The position numbers were made by a program, and so were the translations under genes. A stretch of 10,171 nucleotides of DNA from Anaerolineae bacterium (GTDB lineage: Bacteria > Chloroflexota > Anaerolineae > Aggregatilineales > Aggregatilineaceae), in contig JAFGJA010000276.1 of assembly GCA_016929355.1 (NCBI GenBank), forward strand, positions 1 through 10,171. The letters run 5' to 3'. How positions within the stretch are numbered: position 1 is the stretch's first letter; every line of letters starts with the position of its first letter. Of the stretch, positions 1-4,628 are shown piece by piece. The notes under the pieces are model-generated. The model had not been told where the DNA came from. It made no database searches and worked only from the letters and a program-made list of their open reading frames with translations.

Positions 1-3
1 CGC

Positions 4-324
4 ATGACGCCGGATATGATTAGCAGTATGTTGGACTGGTTGGCGGGGATGTGGTTCCCGGATCGTAAAGCGCCCCAGACCGAGGAGCGTGTGATGCGCG
101 CTGATGATACGCAGGCTGATGCGCCCGGTTGGGATATTCCCGCCCCGGCAGCCGAGCGCCCGCCGTTGTCGCTGCGCTCGCTGATCCCCGATGCGCCAGA
201 AGAACAATGGGATGAGCGGGCGAACGATCCCGCCGATCCCACCCCCGATCACGAGTGGTCCGGCGATGAGCCGGGCTTATCCTTTGATGAGAACGATCTG
301 TCGGCGGACGATCTGGAATGGTAA
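4..324 (+). CDS. Acidic hypothetical protein, possibly the C-terminal end of a longer protein
   Basis: I do not recognise a family. The frame gives 106 residues from an ATG at base 4 to TAA at 322-324. It is still open over the three bases before that ATG, so the true start may lie outside the window. The first 20 residues contain a short hydrophobic/aromatic stretch (MLDWLAGMWF). The rest is rich in Asp, Glu and Pro, with few hydrophobic clusters, and looks disordered; it ends in an acidic tail (DENDLSADDLEW). Such a tail could be a flexible C-terminus or a protein-interaction segment, but no function can be assigned. It converges on the restriction-modification gene, with a G/C palindrome filling the 45 bp between the two stops. 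An overlapping frame at 191-481 is judged a shadow. Confidence 0.55.
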   Translation: MTPDMISSMLDWLAGMWFPDRKAPQTEERVMRADDTQADAPGWDIPAPAAERPPLSLRSLIPDAPEEQWDERANDPADPTPDHEWSGDEPGLSFDENDLSADDLEW

Positions 325-325
325 A

Positions 326-369
326 CCCCTCACCCCCTCTCCAAACATGAAGAGGGGGCCGGAGAGGGG
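326..369. repeat. G/C-run palindromic repeat between convergent genes (possible terminator)
   Basis: A C-rich arm (CCCCCTCTCC), a short AT-rich loop (AAACATGAA) and a G-rich arm (GAGGGGG-CC-GGAGAGGGG) form an imperfect hairpin. It lies exactly between the stop codons of two convergent genes. The same core, including the CTCTCCAAACATGAAGAG centre, recurs at 4587-4627, also beside a stop codon. It belongs to the same broad family as the repeats inside the restriction enzyme: stem, then CC, then a second G-run. It could act as a two-way terminator, but it lacks a U-tract, so that role is inferred. Confidence 0.7.
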
Positions 370-3300
370 TTACGACTCCGCGCCCAACAACGCCTGTTCC
401 GCCAGCGCCTTCACGATCTGCACCGTCTCCACGCTGACTCGCACCACGCGCTCGATCAGGTCCACGATGGAGCGCTCATGAGTCGCATCGTTCGGATCAG
501 ACACGATCCCGCTCCGTTTATCCGTTTTCACCTGATACTGGTCGATCACCCAGTCCAACGCGCTGCGATTGCCTAAGCGATACTCCTGCACCGCCGCCGG
601 AATTCCCGCCAGCGTCAGGTAATCATTGACCTGCACCGTGAGCGGATCGCCCGCTTTTTTCGGTTTGCGCAAGCGCATTTTCTTCACGCGGAACGACATT
701 GGCGCATCGTCGTTCGTGATCCACTCTAATTCATACGGCTGCACCGTCTCGTAATTCAGATGCAACTCCGCCAACTGACGCCCCGCCTCGGCAAACGCCC
801 GGAAATCCGGCGCGAACGGCAGACGCGGCAGATCGCGCTTGAGATTATCCCCGTAGCGCTCGCGGTAGGTGGGGTGATGCAGCACGCCGTACACGTAATA
901 GAAGATGTCCCACTTGCTGATCGCCTCGTTGCCGTAGTGATCGCGGAACTGGGCCAACGCCCAATCGGTGATGTTTTCGCGCGCGTGTGGGACCCCACCC
1001 CCTGGCCCCCTCCCCGCAGGCAGGGAGGGGGAATCACCCCACCCCTGGCCCCTCCCCGCAGGCAGGGAGGGGGAATCACCCCACCCCTGGCCCCTCCCCG
1101 CAGGCAGGGAGGGGGAGTCTGTCGCGCTGGTTTCGCTCTCGCTGCTTGCGAACGCGGGTTGGTCGTCTTCGCCACGCCTGTTTGCGAACGCGGGTTGGTC
1201 GCTTTCTCCTCCCCTGCTTGCGGGGGAGGTTGGGAGGGGGTCATCGTACACGTAGAAGGGGAAGCATTGGTGGCTGTCTGTGGATGCACATAGATGTAAT
1301 TCAGGAATATGATCAGTCATCAATGCGCTAGTGTTAGTTGCCCGATAGCCTATATCACTAATGACTATGACGCGATTCTCCCCCTCACTCTCCGGCGTCG
1401 GGAAAATCTGCGGAAATTGATATACTTCTTCATTCAGTACCCGATCAAAGAACAAATACCGTTTGGTAAAAGGCCGGTAGAGACTTTGGCGCACGTTTTG
1501 ATCATCATATTCTGCGTAGTTGTGGCGCTGCAAGTCGAGTTTGAGATCGCGGCTCCATTTGATCCGCTCATAATTCACAAAATCATCCACGTTATCCGGC
1601 CCGCCAGCCCGCCGCCAGCGATCCACCTCTGCGTTATAGTCCTCAACGAACCGTTTCACGCGCGGGATGAGTTTGGCCCGGTCAAAATCATAAACATATA
1701 CATCGCGTGATGTGGCAACGCCCCGCCCATACGTTTTAAAAATCGTTTCCGCATCCTGCCAGCGTCCCGCTTTGGTGTCTTTGTCGCCCATCGGCATAAA
1801 CGATTCGAATTGGTCGGCGTGGGTGGCGCGTAGCCATGTGTGGCGGGTATCAGGCGTTAGCTCTTGCCATTCCATCACGTTGGACCCCACCCCCTGCCCC
1901 CTCCCCGCAAGCAGGGAGGGGGAATCACCCCACCCCTGGCCCCTCCCCGCAAGCAGGGAGGGGGAATCTGCCGTATGATTTTCTCTTCCCCTGCCTGCGA
2001 ATTCGTCCTGGTCGCTTGTGCTTTCCCATTCTGCGTGCGCTAGATTTTCTCCTCCCCTGCTTGCGGGGGAGGCTGGGAGGGGGTTTGTATCCACTTCGTG
2101 CGCGTTTTCAACTCCTCCCCTGCTTGCGGGGGAGGCTGGGAGGGGGTCTGCCAATGCTTCTGCTATCGTCTCAATCACCCCATCCAACGCGGTAACCACA
2201 TCCTCATTTGTGAATCGCAGCACGCGATAGCCCAGATGCTCTAAAACGTCTTGCCGATCTTGATCCTGTTCTTGCATCTCGTCGTGAATCGATCCATCAA
2301 CTTCGATAATTAGCCGCGCATCCGAGCAATAGAAATCGACAATATAACGCCCGATGCTCTGCTGCCGCCGGAATTTGAATCCCGCTACTTGCTGTTTTCT
2401 GAGGCGCGCCCATAAACGTTTTTCAGCAGGGGTTTGCTCATTGCGTAATTCTCGCGCGGCGTCGCGCATCACGGGCCAATCTTTTGCTGTTGTTGTCCAC
2501 CCCGCGTTACGCTCTGCTACTTCTTCCCTTCCTGTTTGCGGGGCAGCGTCTTTTTCCCCGCCCTGCTTGCGGGGAGGGGTTAGGGGTGGGGTCGCTCCTC
2601 CCCTGCTTGCGGGGGAGGTTGGGAGGGGGTCCCCTTCCCTGCTTGCGGGGAAGGGGCCAGGGGATGGGGTTCCACACGACGCCAGCCACCGCAATTTTTG
2701 TTCTTTTCGCCAAAACTCTGGCACACGATGGTAAAACAACCGCGAGTTTTCGTGCTGCGCTGATCGCACCGCTACCGTAATCCCGACTCCCACCTGAATT
2801 CCGAATACGTTATGCGTTGTCCCACTCAATTTCGGATTTTGGCGCACATTACCGTGCAGATCGATATGGTAAATGCGCGTGAAATCCTGCAATAGATGTT
2901 TGCGCATCCCGTCAAACGCGATCTGATCGATGAAACTGTTATTGCTCACGAAACACACCACGCCATCCCGATCCCCTAAGCGATCCGTCGCCCACCGGAA
3001 AAACTTCACATACGCATCTGACAGCGCGTTTTTGTTCGTGGCGGCGGAGTCCTGCGCGTAGGTTTCGCGCACCCGCTCATCAATCACGCCATACGCGCGG
3101 TTTTTGTTGTTGTCGTTCTCGTTCAACTGCCCCACGTTGTACGGCGGGTTGCCGATAATGACCGTGATCGGCGCTTGCTTTTCGCGCTGCACGCGGGCGG
3201 TGTTTTTCTCTACAAACATGGGCAACTGCCGCCCCTCCGCCAGATCGAGCGTATCGACAAAGCACAAGCCCGCGAACGGCTCGTAACGCCGCGCCAGATC

Positions 3301-4482
3301 GCGGTAAGCGTGTTCAATGTTCAACGTGGCGATGTAGTAGGGCAGCAGCAGCACTTCATTGGCGAACAACTGCTCCTTATAGGCGCGTTCCAGGTTGCGC
3401 GGCGGGATGCGGCGCAGCAAATTCACGATAAAATTGCCCGTTCCCGTACACGGATCGAGAATGTTCACGCCCGCATCGCCCAGTTTCAGCCCGAATTCGG
3501 TGTGCAGCACTTCTTCCACCGCCGCGCACATAAAATCGACAATCTCCTGCGGTGTGTACACGATGCCGTGTGTGTCCGCCACCTTGACCGAATAGCCCTG
3601 GAAAAACTGCTCGTAGATGGTGTTGAGGAAATGCTGCTTTTCGCTGAACTCGGTCAGTTCGCGCGCGGCGGACTCAATCGCGACGTAAAAGCGATCCAGT
3701 TGGCCCAAAAATTCGCGGCGGCTAAAGCTCTGGCTGGTCAGGGCGGTGATCACTTTTTCGACTTCGGCGGCGATGATGTTGCGCTGCGTGAACTCGCTCA
3801 TATCAAACACGGTGCGCAGCAGGCGTTCGGTCAGCAGGTGTTGGATCAGCATCTCGTCCACCGCGTCCCGGCTCAGGTTGGGGTTGAGCGCCTCCTGGCA
3901 CAGCGCGAAAAAGGTATTAAACGTCGCTTCAAACTCGCGGTTGTCCTGGTGCGCCTGTTTGATGCGCTCATTCAGCCCTTTTGCCAACTGCGGGATGTGA
4001 TCCTGAAATTCGTCAATCGCCCGTTCAAACTGCGCGATATTCGGTTCGCTGTAGGTCAAGAACAGGTTGAGCAGGTCCGCCAGTTGATCCCGATCCGTGA
4101 GATCGGCGCGCAAGACCTCGTTCCCGCCCTGGAATAAGACGCCCTGCCGCGTATCCTCAAAAATGATGTTGTTGAAGGGATAGCCCGCCGCGCGTTTTTT
4201 GCGGATTTCCGCGTCGAGATCGTCGTGGGTGTCTTTGGCTTCCCAATACCCGCGCGGAAACTGCCACTGGTCGCGCAGCGTGCCATCGGGATAGACCGTT
4301 TTCCCGTTGACGCCGTAGCTCTGTTCGGGGATCAATGTCCATCCGGTGCGGCGCGCGCTTTCCGCCAGCAAATTCTGGAACGCGGATCGCACCGCTAATT
4401 CGTGGGTGGCGTCCTGCGCGGCGTAACCGGCTAATTCTTGATAGTACGTTTTGATGGGTTTGTGTGACGCTTTAATGATCAT
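370..4482 (-). CDS. Type ISP / IIG-like restriction-modification enzyme interrupted by two in-frame repeat insertions
   Basis: Single-chain restriction-modification enzyme of 1370 residues, predicted to methylate adenine at a specific DNA site and to cut unmodified DNA. Residues 30-100 carry a PD-(D/E)xK nuclease signature: PDGTLRD with D66, then YWEAKD with E81 and K83. A mostly helical linker follows to about residue 295. The methyltransferase begins near GIVYTPQEIVDFM; motif I is DPCTGTGNF at 343-351 (Cys where Ala is common) and motif IV is NPPY at 445-448. The C-terminal part matches, from memory, the ISP-type specificity region (ENITDWAL, IFYYVYGVLHHP, LGNRSALDWVIDQYQV). No SF2 helicase motifs are seen between nuclease and methylase, unlike LlaBIII-type translocating ISP enzymes. 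Residues about 604-867 and 1081-1165 are repeat-derived inserts; without them the protein would be about 1020 residues, usual for this group. ATG start at 4480-4482. Whether the interrupted enzyme is active is unknown. Confidence 0.92.
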   Translation of the reverse strand: MIIKASHKPIKTYYQELAGYAAQDATHELAVRSAFQNLLAESARRTGWTLIPEQSYGVNGKTVYPDGTLRDQWQFPRGYWEAKDTHDDLDAEIRKKRAAGYPFNNIIFEDTRQGVLFQGGNEVLRADLTDRDQLADLLNLFLTYSEPNIAQFERAIDEFQDHIPQLAKGLNERIKQAHQDNREFEATFNTFFALCQEALNPNLSRDAVDEMLIQHLLTERLLRTVFDMSEFTQRNIIAAEVEKVITALTSQSFSRREFLGQLDRFYVAIESAARELTEFSEKQHFLNTIYEQFFQGYSVKVADTHGIVYTPQEIVDFMCAAVEEVLHTEFGLKLGDAGVNILDPCTGTGNFIVNLLRRIPPRNLERAYKEQLFANEVLLLPYYIATLNIEHAYRDLARRYEPFAGLCFVDTLDLAEGRQLPMFVEKNTARVQREKQAPITVIIGNPPYNVGQLNENDNNKNRAYGVIDERVRETYAQDSAATNKNALSDAYVKFFRWATDRLGDRDGVVCFVSNNSFIDQIAFDGMRKHLLQDFTRIYHIDLHGNVRQNPKLSGTTHNVFGIQVGVGITVAVRSAQHENSRLFYHRVPEFWRKEQKLRWLASCGTPSPGPFPASREGDPLPTSPASRGGATPPLTPPRKQGGEKDAAPQTGREEVAERNAGWTTTAKDWPVMRDAARELRNEQTPAEKRLWARLRKQQVAGFKFRRQQSIGRYIVDFYCSDARLIIEVDGSIHDEMQEQDQDRQDVLEHLGYRVLRFTNEDVVTALDGVIETIAEALADPLPASPASRGGVENAHEVDTNPLPASPASRGGENLAHAEWESTSDQDEFAGRGRENHTADSPSLLAGRGQGWGDSPSLLAGRGQGVGSNVMEWQELTPDTRHTWLRATHADQFESFMPMGDKDTKAGRWQDAETIFKTYGRGVATSRDVYVYDFDRAKLIPRVKRFVEDYNAEVDRWRRAGGPDNVDDFVNYERIKWSRDLKLDLQRHNYAEYDDQNVRQSLYRPFTKRYLFFDRVLNEEVYQFPQIFPTPESEGENRVIVISDIGYRATNTSALMTDHIPELHLCASTDSHQCFPFYVYDDPLPTSPASRGGESDQPAFANRRGEDDQPAFASSESETSATDSPSLPAGRGQGWGDSPSLPAGRGQGWGDSPSLPAGRGPGGGVPHARENITDWALAQFRDHYGNEAISKWDIFYYVYGVLHHPTYRERYGDNLKRDLPRLPFAPDFRAFAEAGRQLAELHLNYETVQPYELEWITNDDAPMSFRVKKMRLRKPKKAGDPLTVQVNDYLTLAGIPAAVQEYRLGNRSALDWVIDQYQVKTDKRSGIVSDPNDATHERSIVDLIERVVRVSVETVQIVKALAEQALLGAES
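1036..1119. repeat. Two tandem 42-bp repeat units, one mismatch apart
   Basis: The unit ACCCCACCCCTGG...GGGGGAATC occurs at 1036-1077 and again at 1078-1119; the only difference I find is AATC versus AGTC at the end. A slightly longer copy (two extra C) precedes it at 992-1035. The 42-bp period is 14 codons, giving DSPSLPAGRGQGWG repeated in frame on the minus strand. Such near-identity points to recent tandem amplification or slippage. There is no spacer, so this is not a CRISPR array. Confidence 0.85.
1143..1203. repeat. Two diverged 36-bp repeats in the middle of the second block
   Basis: TTGCGAACGCGGGTTGGTCG occurs at about 1146-1165 and again at about 1182-1201, a 36-bp period (12 codons). 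On the coding strand they read DQPAFANRRGED and DQPAFASSESE. They keep the CTGCTTGCG / CTGTTTGCG core of the palindromic unit but have lost the G-runs on one side, so they may be eroded copies of the same repeat. Confidence 0.65.
1882..1968. repeat. Left terminal pair of 42-bp-type units of the nuclease insertion
   Basis: Two adjacent copies of the ACCCCACCCC(T)GCCCC...CCCCGCAAGCAGGGAGGGGGAATC unit. The AATC ends at 1923 and 1965 are exactly 42 bp apart. On the coding strand they read DSPSLLAGRGQGWG then DSPSLLAGRGQGVG. They differ from the second block mainly by AAGCAGGG in place of AGGCAGGG. Confidence 0.8.
2049..2147. repeat. Two palindromic units just beyond the C-terminal edge of the DUF559 domain
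   Basis: Copies at 2049-2084 and 2112-2147 share CTCCTCCCCTGCTTGCGGGG, followed by GAGGCTGGGAGGGGGT. They read as ADPLPASPASRGG and NPLPASPASRGG in the enzyme frame. The core can fold as CCTCCCC-tgcttgc-GGGGGAGG. A weaker, eroded copy is recognisable near 1979-2011 (TTCCCCTGCCTGCGAATTCG). Confidence 0.8.
2150..2480 (-). other. DUF559 (Vsr-like) endonuclease domain embedded in the restriction enzyme, residues about 668-778
   Basis: The encoded stretch runs from MRDAARELRNEQTPAEKRLW to DGVIETIAEAL. It has the family hallmarks: RxLRxxQTxAEKxLWxxLR, GFKFRRQQSIGRYIVDFYC, LIIEVDGSIHD and GYRVLRFTNEDV. The putative catalytic positions are present (Asp of VDF, Glu and Asp of IEVDG, His of SIH), so the fold looks intact. 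DUF559 proteins resemble the Vsr mismatch-repair endonuclease fold; the biological role is largely unknown. It is normally a free-standing protein of about 110-130 residues, so its position inside a specificity domain is odd. A GTG-ATG at the domain start could permit separate translation, but I see no clear ribosome binding site. It may also be made only as part of the fusion. Confidence 0.88.
2524..2673. repeat. Right-hand array of palindromic units of the nuclease insertion
   Basis: At least three units follow one another: 2553-2592 (CCCTGCTTGCGGGGAGGGG), 2594-2631 (CCTCCCCTGCTTGCGGGGG) and 2632-2673 (CCTTCCCTGCTTGCGGGGAA). An eroded copy lies at about 2524-2547 (CCTGTTTGCGGGG). On the coding strand they read TPSPGPFPASREG, DPLPTSPASRGG and TPPLTPPRKQGG, so neighbouring units are used in different reading frames. 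Together with the opposite-facing units at 1882-1968 they give the insertion its terminal inverted repeats. Confidence 0.8.
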
Positions 4483-4521
4483 AAGTTGATTTCACTACGA
4501 GTCGGCTAACACTTATTCGTA

Positions 4522-4527
4522 AGTATA
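4522..4527 (-). promoter_or_regulatory. Possible -10 element for the restriction-modification gene
   Basis: On the minus strand TATACT lies 39 bases upstream of the start codon at 4482. No convincing -35 box is found 16-18 bp further upstream, and the ribosome binding site before the ATG is weak (GAAATCAACTT). This is a tentative promoter; readthrough from the kinase gene is an alternative. Confidence 0.3.
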
Positions 4528-4586
4528 CTGCATCTATCGCTGAATGGGGATGTGAATGGGGCAGATGGATTGCGTCCCAAACCTGA

Positions 4587-4627
4587 CTCCCCCTCTCCAA
4601 ACATGAAGAGGGGGCCGGGGGGTGAGG
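4587..4627. repeat. G/C-run palindromic repeat between the kinase stop and the restriction gene
   Basis: It shares the CCCCCTCTCC-AAACATGAA-GAGGGGGCC core with the copy at 326-369 and ends in GGGGGGTGAGG. It begins just past the TAG stop of the histidine kinase (4629-4631, minus strand). It could end kinase transcription or protect the mRNA end; there is no U-tract, so this is inferred. Confidence 0.7.
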
Positions 4628-4628
4628 T

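Larger units (their letters stand above)
989..1242. repeat. Second in-frame palindromic-repeat block inside the restriction enzyme, without a nuclease
   Basis: The block replaces roughly 84 residues of normal specificity-domain sequence, between FPFYVYD and RENITDWAL. Its left side holds three copies of a unit reading GACCCCACCCCTGG..., and its right end is one unit in the other orientation (CTCCTCCCCTGCTTGCGGGG...AGGGGGTC). Between them lie two diverged 36-bp copies. In the enzyme's frame it reads DPLPTSPASRGG, then DQPAFANRRGED-like repeats, then DSPSLPAGRGQGWG copies. Compared with the 1882-2673 insertion it has the same terminal units but no DUF559 segment, so it looks like a non-autonomous relative or a deletion remnant. 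The frame stays open across it. Confidence 0.8.
1882..2673. mobile_element. Repeat-bounded insertion carrying a DUF559 nuclease domain, in frame inside the restriction enzyme
   Basis: About 792 bp (264 codons by these boundaries) sits between KLRWLASC and NVMEWQELTPD, which I recall as nearly contiguous in ISP-type relatives. The ends are inverted copies of one sequence. The left end reads inward as GGACCCCACCCCCTGCCCC and the right end, on the other strand, as GGAACCCCATCCCCTGGCCC; both continue into CCCCGCAAGCAGGGA. Inside are further palindromic units: two tandem 42-bp units at the left, two at 2049-2084 and 2112-2147, and at least three at 2553-2673. In the centre is an intact DUF559 domain. 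A short CACG occurs just outside each end (1876-1879 and 2675-2678) and could be a target duplication, but four bases can match by chance. Mobility is inferred. Confidence 0.75.

Noticed and set aside
992..1119. CRISPR array from the regular 42-bp repeats
   Set aside because: The units are directly adjacent with no unique spacers, are translated in frame, and no cas genes are near.
760..1331. Several overlapping plus-strand frames across the repeat block
   Set aside because: They are open only because the G/C-run repeats lack stops; their peptides are repeat-derived and antisense to the enzyme.
1882..2673. Intein within the restriction enzyme, because the insertion follows a Cys
   Set aside because: There is no His-Asn before the downstream junction and no recognisable intein splicing blocks; the ends are simple palindromic repeats.
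3175..4137. Plus-strand 320-residue frame
   Set aside because: It lies antisense to the well-supported methyltransferase region, has Arg/Gln/His-rich shadow composition and no recognisable motif.
370..4482. Restriction gene as a pseudogene
   Set aside because: The frame is intact over 1370 codons and the nuclease and methylase motifs are present. Loss of activity through the inserts is possible but not shown.
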